Positions 1 through 6,915 of a stretch of 15,831 nt of DNA are shown in pieces. How positions within the stretch are numbered: the stretch's first letter is position 1; every line of letters starts with the position of its first letter. The position numbers were made by a program, and so were the translations under genes. The DNA is taken from assembly GCA_902796865.1 (NCBI GenBank), contig CADBQZ010000069.1, positions 1 through 15,831 of the forward strand, in the 5' to 3' direction. Below the pieces are notes generated by a model. The model searched no databases. It worked only from the letters and a program-made list of their open reading frames with translations, and was not told the DNA's origin. Origin of the DNA: an uncultured Ruminococcus sp. (GTDB lineage: Bacteria; Bacillota; Clostridia; Oscillospirales; Ruminococcaceae).

Positions 1-81
1 AGTGGCGTAACTTATAAGCCGCTTGAAACGCAGAATAATTCCGTTTAGCTCCCTGTTATCAAATTGTTATCACTGAGATTT

Positions 82-134
82 TGAGACTTCGGAAATGGCG
101 TATCTACGCTATTTCTGAGGTCTTGTTTATTATT
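82..134. terminator. Long hairpin downstream of guaA
   Basis: Bases 85-101 pair with 106-122 in a 17-pair stem including three G-T wobbles, closed by a 4-nt loop; weaker wobble pairing extends it to 82/125. It begins 8 nt past the guaA stop. On the plus strand it is followed by a T-rich run (126-134); on the minus strand no T-run follows. It therefore looks more like the terminator of a plus-strand gene lying left of the window, while also protecting the guaA 3' end. Bases 1-81 hold no gene I can support. Confidence 0.5.
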
Positions 135-1683
135 CCCACTCCACTGTTCCCGGAGGCTTTGAAGTAATATCATACACTACTCTGTTGACGTGTTCTACTT
201 CATTTGTAAGGCGATTGGAAACTCTTGCAAGCACATCGTAAGGGATCTTAGCCCAATCAGCAGTCATGAAATCGTCAGTTGTCACAGCTCTTATTGCAAT
301 GAGATGATCGTATGTTCTATGGTCACCCATGACTCCGACTGTTCTTACATCGGGCAGAACAGCAAAAAACTGTGTCAGCTCATTTTCAATACCGCTCTTT
401 TTTATCTCATCACGGAATACTGCATCTGCTTCCTGAAGTACCTTTATCTTTTCTTCAGTTATTTCTCCCATGATACGTACTCCAAGACCCGGACCCGGGA
501 ATGGCTGTCTCCAGACAAGCTCTTTTGGTATGCCGAGCTTCTCACCGACTTTTCTTACTTCATCTTTGAAAAGGTCTCCGAGCGGCTCTATAATGCCGTC
601 GAATTTTATATCATCAGGCATTTTTACCATATTGTGATGCGTCTTTATCGTAGCAGTACTTCCTTTTCCGCTCTCGTTGCCCTTGCCGCTTTCGATGCGG
701 TCCGGATAAATAGTTCCCTGAGCAAAAAATCCTCCGTCTGCCTGTTCACGTATTTTATCCCAGAATACTTTATAAAACTCTGTACCGATAGTCTTACGCT
801 TTTCTTCAGGATCGGTTATGCCTTTAAGCTTTTCAATAAACTGCTTCTGACAATTCACTCTTATAAAATTCATGTCAAACAGCTTTGTAAATGTCTGTTC
901 AACGAAATCGCCTTCGTCTTTTCGCATAAGCCCCTGATCGACAAATACACAAGTGAGCTGTTTTCCTACTGCACGGCTTAAAAGTCCTGCTGCGACCGAA
1001 GAATCAACTCCTCCCGAGAGACCAAGTATTACCTTCTTATCACCTATTTTTTCACGCAGAGCTTCTACTGTATTTTTTATAAAGTCATCCATTACCCAGT
1101 CGCCTTTACAGCCGCATACTTCAAACAGGAAGTTTTTAAGCATCTGCTTTCCATATTCGCTGTGAGTTACTTCCGGATGGAACTGAACAGCATAAAGCTT
1201 TTTATCAGCATTTTCCATTGCAGCGCACGGACAGTCTTTTGTATGAGCGGTCACCTTAAATCCTTCCGGAACCCGACTTATATAGTCGTTGTGGCTCATC
1301 CATACTATATTTTCGTTTGGGATATCCTTGAATATCGGACTATTTTCATCGACTATGAGAGGCGTTTTGCCAAACTCAGAATTAACGCATGGAGATACTT
1401 CACCGCCCAAAGTGTAAGCGACTATCTGACAGCCATAGCAAAGACCAAGTATCGGGACACCGATCTCAAATATCTCCTTTGATATATGCGGAGAGCTTTC
1501 TTCGTAAACGCTGTTAGGGCCGCCTGTAAATATGATTGCTGACGGAGCAGCTTTTTTTATCTCTTCGATAGGTGTTTTGTAGCTTTTTACTTCGCAGTAA
1601 ACACCGCATTCTCTTACTCTTCTTGCGATAAGCTGATTATACTGACCGCCGAAATCAAGCACTATACATAACTGATGATCCAT
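130..1683 (-). CDS. guaA: GMP synthase (glutamine-hydrolysing)
   Basis: Cytoplasmic enzyme that converts XMP, ATP and glutamine to GMP, the last step of de novo guanine nucleotide synthesis. The 517 residues match the usual family length. The class I glutamine amidotransferase domain (about 1-195) has the nucleophile C82 in GLCYGCQ and the H169/E171 pair in QFHPEV. The ATP-pyrophosphatase domain follows with its P-loop SGGVDS at 223-228, then the C-terminal dimerisation domain with [10 protein letters not shown] and the family-typical ending KPPGTVEWE. The ATG is preceded by AGGAG at 6-nt spacing. It is the last gene of the minus-strand run, 80 nt after rodA. A small TGTCCG/CGGACA hairpin (1707-1726) and a TATAAT-like box lie in that gap, but I see no convincing -35 and no purine riboswitch. 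Identification is secure. Confidence 0.98.
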   Translation of the reverse strand: MDHQLCIVLDFGGQYNQLIARRVRECGVYCEVKSYKTPIEEIKKAAPSAIIFTGGPNSVYEESSPHISKEIFEIGVPILGLCYGCQIVAYTLGGEVSPCVNSEFGKTPLIVDENSPIFKDIPNENIVWMSHNDYISRVPEGFKVTAHTKDCPCAAMENADKKLYAVQFHPEVTHSEYGKQMLKNFLFEVCGCKGDWVMDDFIKNTVEALREKIGDKKVILGLSGGVDSSVAAGLLSRAVGKQLTCVFVDQGLMRKDEGDFVEQTFTKLFDMNFIRVNCQKQFIEKLKGITDPEEKRKTIGTEFYKVFWDKIREQADGGFFAQGTIYPDRIESGKGNESGKGSTATIKTHHNMVKMPDDIKFDGIIEPLGDLFKDEVRKVGEKLGIPKELVWRQPFPGPGLGVRIMGEITEEKIKVLQEADAVFRDEIKKSGIENELTQFFAVLPDVRTVGVMGDHRTYDHLIAIRAVTTDDFMTADWAKIPYDVLARVSNRLTNEVEHVNRVVYDITSKPPGTVEWE

Positions 1684-1763
1684 AAAAAACTCCTCATTAT
1701 ATTATTTGTCCGTGATAAAGCGGACATAGATTTTCTGAATAATATTTTTTCAAACTTACGTTA

Positions 1764-2906
1764 TCACTGTTCTATATCATAGAACATACGGTAACGCTTT
1801 TCATTATGCGAATAACAGCTAAGAACAAAACCTATAGCTATATACATACTTAAAAGAGCTGTACCGCCTGCACTGAAAAACGGAAGCGGTATTCCTATTA
1901 CCGGCATTACCTTCAATACCATTCCGATATTCATGAAACAATGTATAAAAAGCATTGCAAATGTTCCCATACATATAAGCTTGCCGAGCAGATCCATAGT
2001 TTTCCTGCTGTCGTTCAGCACCTTGATACAGATGTACGCAAGCACTCCTATAGTGATAACAGCACCGACAAATCCGCAGGTCTGTCCTATATGTGCAAAC
2101 ATAAAGTCGTTATGTATCTCCGGTACTTCCACAAATTTATCGCTAAAGAAACCGTTTCCAAAAAGCTTTCCTGAGCGAAGCGCTGATAGTCCAAGATTTT
2201 GCTGGTATTCAAGTCCCATAGGGTCAGTACCCGGATGTATAAGTACCATTATTCTCTTTTTATGGAGTGACTGTAGCACATAATTCCACAAAAGATATAT
2301 CGCCGGCGGCGTGATAACAAGCGCTGCAATTATATATTTGAAAGAAAGACCGGCTGAAAAGAGCATTGTTACAAACATTACTAAGAATACAAGAGCTGTA
2401 CCATAGTCACCCTGTAAGGCAACTATACCTATATGTATAGCACCGTGGATAAGTATAAATAAAAGGTGAAGCGGATGATTTATATTTTCCTGATCCTTAT
2501 GAAGATGATAGGAAAAACTCAGTATAAATGAAAGTTTTAAAAATTCTGATGGCTGCATACTTGTGAAACCGATATTGAGCCAAGCTCTGTCATCTGCTCC
2601 CGCTCGCTGCATTCCGAGAGATGTAAATGTCAGCGCTATCAGCGCAAGTGAAGCAGGTATATATAAAAACCACAGCTTCGTAAAATGATGATAATCCAAT
2701 GATGCTATTATAAGTGCAGCACCGATACCGAGAAAAGTTGATACAAGCTGAATTATATAATATCTTGCTTCTATGTCTGCTGTGCCGGTCGCATAAAGCG
2801 AATATAACAGCAATACACTAAAAAGCGCACAAAGCGTTACCGCTACAAGCAGCGGCTTGTCAAGGCGCTTATAATATTTAGAAATTTTTTTCACAAATGA
2901 ATTCAT
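1764..2906 (-). CDS. rodA: RodA/FtsW/SpoVE-family peptidoglycan glycosyltransferase
   Basis: Polytopic membrane protein of the SEDS family, which polymerises lipid II into glycan strands together with a class B penicillin-binding protein. The 380 residues contain about ten hydrophobic segments and the SEDS signatures in order: QPSEF at 118-122, QGDYGT at 165-170 with the family's essential Asp at D167, PEIHNDFMFAHIGQ at 262-275, and NIGMV followed by PLPFFSAGGT at 326-349. Length and the HNDFMFAHIG form favour RodA (elongation) over FtsW, but the split from SpoVE cannot be settled by eye. The start is supported by AAAGG about 9 nt upstream. It lies 21 nt after the comM stop, so it is probably co-transcribed with pheA and comM. 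No partner PBP is present in the window. Confidence 0.93.
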   Translation of the reverse strand: MNSFVKKISKYYKRLDKPLLVAVTLCALFSVLLLYSLYATGTADIEARYYIIQLVSTFLGIGAALIIASLDYHHFTKLWFLYIPASLALIALTFTSLGMQRAGADDRAWLNIGFTSMQPSEFLKLSFILSFSYHLHKDQENINHPLHLLFILIHGAIHIGIVALQGDYGTALVFLVMFVTMLFSAGLSFKYIIAALVITPPAIYLLWNYVLQSLHKKRIMVLIHPGTDPMGLEYQQNLGLSALRSGKLFGNGFFSDKFVEVPEIHNDFMFAHIGQTCGFVGAVITIGVLAYICIKVLNDSRKTMDLLGKLICMGTFAMLFIHCFMNIGMVLKVMPVIGIPLPFFSAGGTALLSMYIAIGFVLSCYSHNEKRYRMFYDIEQ

Positions 2907-2927
2907 ATTATCTGCCTTTCGATAATT

Positions 2928-4463
2928 TTATTGACTGACAGCATTCCAATACTTTCTGTCGAGACTTCTTAACTGTATAGCCGCCGATATATGTTCTTTT
3001 TCTATTATCTCACTTTTTCCAAGATCGGCTATAGTTCTTGCGACCTTTAATATCCTGTCATATGCTCTTGCAGAAAGTCCTAATCTGTCGAAAGCTTCGC
3101 CGACAAATTTATCAGCTGCACTGCTCATTACGCAAAATTCCCTGAGCTTGTCCGGAGTGATATTTGCGTTGCAGTTTATGCCGGTACCGCTGAATCTTTC
3201 ATTCTGTATATTCCTTGCAGCAGTGACTCTTTTGCGTATATCTGCTGAAGATTCTTCTTTTGAATTTGATGAAAGATCCTGATATTCTACAGGAGAAACT
3301 TCTATATGAAGGTCGAATCTGTCAAGAAGCGGTCCTGAGATCTTTGAAAGATATGCCGCTACTTGTTTCTGCGAGCATCTGCATTTTCCGCTCGGATGTC
3401 CATAATAACCGCATGGACATGGATTCATGGCTGCTATGAGCATTATTGATGCCGGATATGAAACGGTACCTGCCGACCTTGAGATAGTAACTTTTCCGTC
3501 CTCAAGCGGCTGACGAAGTATCTCGAGCGTTCTTCTGTCAAACTCAGCCAACTCGTCTAAAAACAAAAGACCGTTATGTGCAAGCGAAATTTCTCCCGGA
3601 TGCGGAACAGAACCGCCTCCGGCAAGTCCTGCCGCAGATATAGTGTGATGAGGTGTCCTAAACGGTCTTACCGTTACAAGCGGCGATTCGCTGTCTAATA
3701 TTCCGGCTATCGAATGTATCTTTGTAGTCTCTATAGATTACTCAAAGGTCATATCGGGAAGTATTGACGGCATTCGTTTTGCAAGCATACTTTTTCCGCT
3801 TCCCGGAGTACCTATAAGTATAGCATTATGTCCGCCCGCTGCTGCTATCTCAAGAGCCATTTTTGCTATCTTCTGTCCTTTTACATCAGCAAAATCGAAC
3901 TTCATAAGCTTATCATTTTTAACAGGCACGAATTTTTCCTGTTTTTCTATCATTGTTCTGCCGCTTAGATGTTCAAGCACATTTACAACGCTGTCTGCAC
4001 CGTAAATGTCTATCCCGTCCACAACAGATGCTTCATATGCGTTTCCTTTGGGAACAAACACTCCTTTATAACCGGATTCCTTTGCGAGTATCACCATAGG
4101 CAATACTCCCTCGACCGGACGGATATCACCATTGAGTGCAAGCTCGCCTATAAAGCAGTATTCATCAAGGGAGCTTTCGATATATCCGGACGCTTTCAAA
4201 ACGGCTATAAATATCGCAAGATCGTGTACAGGACCGCTTTTTCTCGTTCCTGCCGGTGCAAGATTTACCATTACTCTTGCGATCGGAAACTCTATATTAC
4301 AGCTTCTGAATGAAGCTTTTATCCTTTCACGGCTTTCCTTTACAACAAGATCAGGAAGACCCACTATCTCAAAAACAGGGATACCTCTGCTGATCTCCGT
4401 TTCGACATCAACATTGAAGGAATTTAACCCGAATAAACCTAAACTGTTGATCTTAGCATACAT
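2928..4463 (-). pseudogene. comM: comM/yifB Mg-chelatase-like AAA+ ATPase interrupted by one in-frame TAA
   Basis: ComM (YifB, magnesium-chelatase-like) is an AAA+ helicase that drives branch migration during natural transformation in competent species. The first segment (4463 to 3738, 241 residues) has the N-terminal Lon-S5-like domain and Walker A GTPGSGKS at 218-225, ending DMTFE. Codon 242 is TAA at 3738-3740. Reading on in the same frame gives IETTKIHSIAGIL, RPFRTPHHT, the Walker B LLFLDEL, the cysteine-rich NPCPCGYYGH, the sensor region and the family-typical end AIQLRSLDRKYW, stopping at 2928. There is no frameshift or deletion, and the total length of about 510 codons is normal. The SD GGAGG precedes the ATG by 8 nt. 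Neither half alone can be an ATPase, because Walker A and B are separated. The downstream part has only a weak TTG at 3566 and no SD. Recent nonsense mutation, sequence error and readthrough all remain open. Confidence 0.9.
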
Positions 4464-4483
4464 TATCTGACCTCCGCCGTTTT

Positions 4484-5596
4484 TTATATCTCGCTGAAGT
4501 TTCCAAGAAATTTGAAGTATTCAAGTTCCTGTGAAAGCTCGGAAAGAAGTGCTGTCACCTTGTTATCTTTAACATTTCCGTCAAAATCCAGATAAAACAA
4601 TACATCAAAGCTTCCGTCTGCAACAGGTCTGTTTTCTATCTTTGAAAGATTCATATTGCTTATGAAAAATTTTGACAGAAGCCTGTAAAGACTTCCTTCG
4701 CTGTTTGAAAGTCTTAGATTGACCGATATCGTATCTGCATCATCAGATACAAGAAACTTTTTTGAGATACATATGAATTTTGTATAATTCGGTATCACGT
4801 TTGATATGCCTCTGTCGGCTATTTCCATTCCATAAAGTGCGGCACAGTTTTCTGAACATATAGCGGCACGCTCGCCGCCGTTCTGGCTTACATATTCGGC
4901 AGCATTCGCCGTATTGATAGATTCTACCGGTTCATATCCATGCTGTGAAATATATGATGAACATTGGCTCAGCGCCTGCGGATGTGAATAAACTTTTTTA
5001 ATGGAAGATATATCTGTTCCGGGTTTTACAGCAAGACAGTTCGTTATCTCTATCTTTATCGTTTTTACAATGTAAAGATCATATTTTCTCATAAGATCAT
5101 ATGTCTGCGTAACAGACCCTGCCGTGGAATTATGTATAGGTATTATACCGAAATCTGTTTCACCGCTTTCGACCGATCTGAACACGCTCTCAAAATCGTG
5201 AAAGAAGGTTATATCGTTATCTTTGAAAAGCTTTCGTGCCGCAGTTTCCGAATTCGATCCTGCCGTTCCCTGACAGCCTATCCTGCTTTTTGAATCTATA
5301 ACAAGTGTTCCGGGAGCGTATTCCTTAGTTTTCCTATAAAGATCATTCTGCTGGAGCGACTTGCTTATATCCATTATCTCGGTAAAAAAGACCGCTGATG
5401 CGTCCTTTAATCTTTCAGGACTTTTTTCCCTTACTTTTTCTATGATCGCTTGTTCTCTTCCTTCCTGAAAAACGGGAAGATCGTGTTCTTTTTTATATTG
5501 TGCGACCTGTCTGCAAAGCTCCATACGCTTGCAGAATACTGACAAAAGATCGCTGTCGAGTCTGTCTATCTGTGAACGAAGTTCATTAAGATCCAT
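4484..5596 (-). CDS. pheA: Bifunctional chorismate mutase / prephenate dehydratase
   Basis: Converts chorismate to prephenate and then phenylpyruvate, the committed steps to phenylalanine. Numbered from the start chosen here, the 370 residues comprise an AroQ-type chorismate mutase (about 1-85), prephenate dehydratase (about 103-283) and a C-terminal ACT domain (about 288-365) for phenylalanine feedback. Visible landmarks are SHPQAL at 204-209, NST at 156-158, NYTKF at 270-274 (position of the dehydratase TRF motif) and ENRP at 321-324 (position of the ESRP effector motif). An upstream in-frame ATG at 5674 would overlap the promoter -10 box, so I use the ATG at 5596, which has AAAGGA 7 nt before it. 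Oddities: PIHNS replaces the usual PIENS, and TKF replaces TRF. It heads the run pheA-comM-rodA-guaA, with comM beginning 20 nt after its stop. Confidence 0.95.
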   Translation of the reverse strand: MDLNELRSQIDRLDSDLLSVFCKRMELCRQVAQYKKEHDLPVFQEGREQAIIEKVREKSPERLKDASAVFFTEIMDISKSLQQNDLYRKTKEYAPGTLVIDSKSRIGCQGTAGSNSETAARKLFKDNDITFFHDFESVFRSVESGETDFGIIPIHNSTAGSVTQTYDLMRKYDLYIVKTIKIEITNCLAVKPGTDISSIKKVYSHPQALSQCSSYISQHGYEPVESINTANAAEYVSQNGGERAAICSENCAALYGMEIADRGISNVIPNYTKFICISKKFLVSDDADTISVNLRLSNSEGSLYRLLSKFFISNMNLSKIENRPVADGSFDVLFYLDFDGNVKDNKVTALLSELSQELEYFKFLGNFSEI

Positions 5597-5672
5597 ATAT
5601 ATTCCTTTCATATAAACAGCAGTGCATTTTCGCTGTAAAAATCTTATAATTACTTTTATCCCTATATCTAAC

Positions 5673-5701
5673 ATTATAACACGTTTTTAAAAAAATGTAA
5701 A
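5673..5701 (-). promoter_or_regulatory. Sigma-A promoter of pheA
   Basis: On the minus strand TTTACA (5701-5696), a 17-nt spacer and TATAAT (5678-5673), with TG one base before the -10 (extended -10). Transcription would begin near 5666 and give a leader of about 70 nt. The -10 overlaps the upstream in-frame ATG at 5674, which rules that ATG out as the pheA start. I see no T-box or leader-peptide attenuator in the leader. Confidence 0.8.
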
Positions 5702-5763
5702 TACAGGCATTTTTGTAAAATAAAATTTTATTTTTTCAAAACAAGCATTTTTCAAAATAGTTA

Positions 5764-5793
5764 TTGCAAAATATATCTCTCATATGCTATAAT
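5764..5793 (+). promoter_or_regulatory. Candidate extended -10 promoter for the MaoC-like gene
   Basis: TTGCAA (5764-5769), an 18-nt spacer and TATAAT (5788-5793) inside TGCTATAAT, an extended -10. The predicted start near 5800 leaves a 5' UTR of about 110 nt with two stem-loops. The -10 lies within the left arm of a perfect palindrome, so the same box also exists on the minus strand. Confidence 0.55.
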
Positions 5794-5820
5794 AAATGCA
5801 AAGCATTTATTATAGCATAT
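5782..5820. repeat. Perfect 18-bp inverted repeat, 3-nt centre
   Basis: Left arm ATATGCTATAATAAATGC (5782-5799), AAA centre, exact reverse complement at 5803-5820. It is not followed by a T-run, so it is not an ordinary terminator. The right arm can alternatively pair with TATGCTAT at 5831-5838 (ATAGCATA at 5812-5819), giving two mutually exclusive structures. Confidence 0.85.
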
Positions 5821-5842
5821 CGCTTTGCTTTATGCTATGTCC

Positions 5843-5876
5843 ATATTGAACAGCAAAACGATTTGATGTTCAATAT
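5843..5876. repeat. 10-bp inverted repeat in the MaoC-like gene leader
   Basis: ATATTGAACA (5843-5852) and its exact reverse complement TGTTCAATAT (5867-5876) are separated by 14 nt. It lies 35 nt before the start codon and could be an operator or a leader stem-loop. No T-run follows. Confidence 0.7.
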
Positions 5877-5911
5877 AATATAACAAAAAAATAATCGAAA
5901 AGAGAGCAGCT

Positions 5912-6346
5912 ATGTACTTTGAAGATCTGAAAAGAGACATGAAAGTGACCCCTGATCCTGTTTTGATAGATAAACAGAAAATGATAAATTTTGCTTTGCA
6001 ATATGATAATGTCCCGATACATACCGATGAGGAATATGCAAAAAACTCACGTTTTGGACAGCTTCTTGCACCAGGAGTTATGACATTTTTGGAGGTATGG
6101 GCAAAATATCTTGAAAAGGATCTGTTTGGTGAACAGCTTGTTGCCGGAATGTCTACAAAGATCGAATGGTCATCGCCTGTTTTTGCAGATGATATGCTTC
6201 ATTCAGAAGCCGTCATAACAGACCTTATAAGCAAAAGCAGCAGGAACGGTATCGCTGTTTTAGAGATAAAAGCATATAACCGTGATAATGTTCATGTAAT
6301 GACTGCAGAAGTAAAGGCTGTTGTCAAAAAAAGAAAGGAACGATAA
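5912..6346 (+). CDS. MaoC-like hot-dog fold protein (hydratase-type)
   Basis: A 144-residue single hot-dog domain related to MaoC and R-specific enoyl-CoA hydratases. The motif at about residues 29-55, with D...PIHTDEEYAK..RFG.LLAPG, carries the Asp and His that act as the catalytic dyad in that family, followed by the Gly-rich turn of the substrate site. These proteins hydrate or dehydrate short acyl-CoA or acyl-ACP thioesters; the substrate cannot be told from sequence. It is soluble, with no signal or membrane segment. The SD is weak (AGAGAG), with a long structured leader. Its 3' end carries the strong SD of the next small gene, so the two form a translationally linked pair. No fatty-acid or PHA gene lies nearby, so its pathway is unknown. 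Confidence 0.8.
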   Translation: MYFEDLKRDMKVTPDPVLIDKQKMINFALQYDNVPIHTDEEYAKNSRFGQLLAPGVMTFLEVWAKYLEKDLFGEQLVAGMSTKIEWSSPVFADDMLHSEAVITDLISKSSRNGIAVLEIKAYNRDNVHVMTAEVKAVVKKRKER

Positions 6347-6347
6347 A

Positions 6348-6491
6348 ATGGAGATAACATCTGAACTTATGAAAAAAGTTAAAAAAGCAGAAAGCCCTGA
6401 AGAGATACAAAAGATCGCCAGCGAAAACAATGCGGAGATCTCACTTGAAAATGCAAAAATGATATTTGCGGCACTTCAGGCAGGAAAATAA
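6348..6491 (+). CDS. 47-residue microprotein, leader-peptide-like helix
   Basis: The ATG starts one base after the TAA of the MaoC-like gene, and AGGAA lies 7 nt before it inside that gene's last codons, so translation is very likely. The product is 47 residues, charged and probably two helices: a start MEITSELMKKVKKAES, then PEEIQKIASENNAEISLENA, ending FAALQAGK. The pattern (lysine-rich helix, EEI..IA.ENN.EIS, second helix) resembles the leader half of Nif11-like peptides common in Clostridia, but there is no GG cleavage site and no Cys/Ser/Thr-rich core, so it is not an obvious RiPP precursor. A terminator follows 22 nt after the stop. The product is unrecognised and its function unknown; linkage to the hot-dog protein is the only clue. 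Confidence 0.7.
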   Translation: MEITSELMKKVKKAESPEEIQKIASENNAEISLENAKMIFAALQAGK

Positions 6492-6513
6492 AAAATACTT
6501 TATAAAATAATGT

Positions 6514-6540
6514 GGGCGCTCTTTTTAAGAGCGCCCTTAT
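6514..6540. terminator. Bidirectional intrinsic terminator
   Basis: GGGCGCTC (6514-6521) pairs perfectly with GAGCGCCC (6529-6536) around a 7-nt loop. TTATTTTTATT follows on the plus strand and an AT-rich run on the minus strand. It sits between the convergent microprotein and HPt genes and should stop both transcripts. Confidence 0.88.
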
Positions 6541-6542
6541 TT

Positions 6543-6893
6543 TTATTCATTTTCTTTGAGATAAGCAATAAGTTTTTCCTGCATAGGTATAGTCTCTTCA
6601 AGAAGTTCCTTTGCTTTGTCGGGTTCATTCGCCCTTAAAAGTGCTACTATCTCGCTGTATGCTTCATAGAGCTTTAACGCTGAAAGATTTCCTGTAACAC
6701 CTTTCAGTGTATGTGCTTTTTCAAGCGCCTTTGCAAGATCGTTACTTTCAAAGTACGGCATCACCTTGTTATCCTCAAATGCCTTCGGAAGCTTTTTGAG
6801 CATCTTTTCAAAAATACTCTGCTTTCCCATAAATCTTTTGAGTCCGTCCTCAATATCTACTCCTAATTCTGAAAGTTTATCATTATCATACAT
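6543..6893 (-). CDS. Stand-alone HPt (histidine phosphotransfer) protein
   Basis: A 116-residue Hpt domain that passes a phosphoryl group from the receiver of a hybrid kinase to another receiver. The phosphorylated residue is H61 in KAHTLKGVTGNLSAL, the classic HxxKG signature, within a four-helix bundle covering most of the chain. An ATG 10 codons upstream (6923) is open, but the SD AGGAGG lies 8 nt before the ATG at 6893, so that start is used. It begins 22 nt after the hybrid-kinase stop, making the two an operon and natural partners. No response regulator with an output domain is encoded in the window, so the final target lies elsewhere. Confidence 0.9.
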   Translation of the reverse strand: MYDNDKLSELGVDIEDGLKRFMGKQSIFEKMLKKLPKAFEDNKVMPYFESNDLAKALEKAHTLKGVTGNLSALKLYEAYSEIVALLRANEPDKAKELLEETIPMQEKLIAYLKENE

Positions 6894-6915
6894 GATCTTT
6901 TCCTCCTTTTTACAT

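Noticed and set aside
1..48. Plus-strand open frame ending in TAG at 46-48, possibly the tail of a gene from the left
   Set aside because: Only 15 codons are visible with no recognisable motif. The hairpin at 82-125 makes a convergent gene possible, but this is not enough to call one.
190..981. Long open frame of 263 codons on the plus strand opposite guaA
   Set aside because: It lies entirely antisense to a certain gene, has no SD and encodes no recognisable domain; it is a codon-bias shadow.
1701..1760. Purine riboswitch or strong promoter upstream of guaA
   Set aside because: The gap is only 80 nt and shows just a 6-bp hairpin and a TATAAT-like box without a -35; there is no purine-aptamer core.
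2928..3566. Separate gene starting at TTG 3566 (beginning MFLDEL)
   Set aside because: The start is inside the Walker B motif and lacks an SD, and the frame is continuous with the upstream comM segment except for one stop codon, so it is the 3' part of comM.
5597..5674. 26-residue N-terminal extension of pheA
   Set aside because: Its ATG overlaps the -10 box of the pheA promoter and has no SD; the ATG at 5596 has a good SD and gives the normal family N-terminus.
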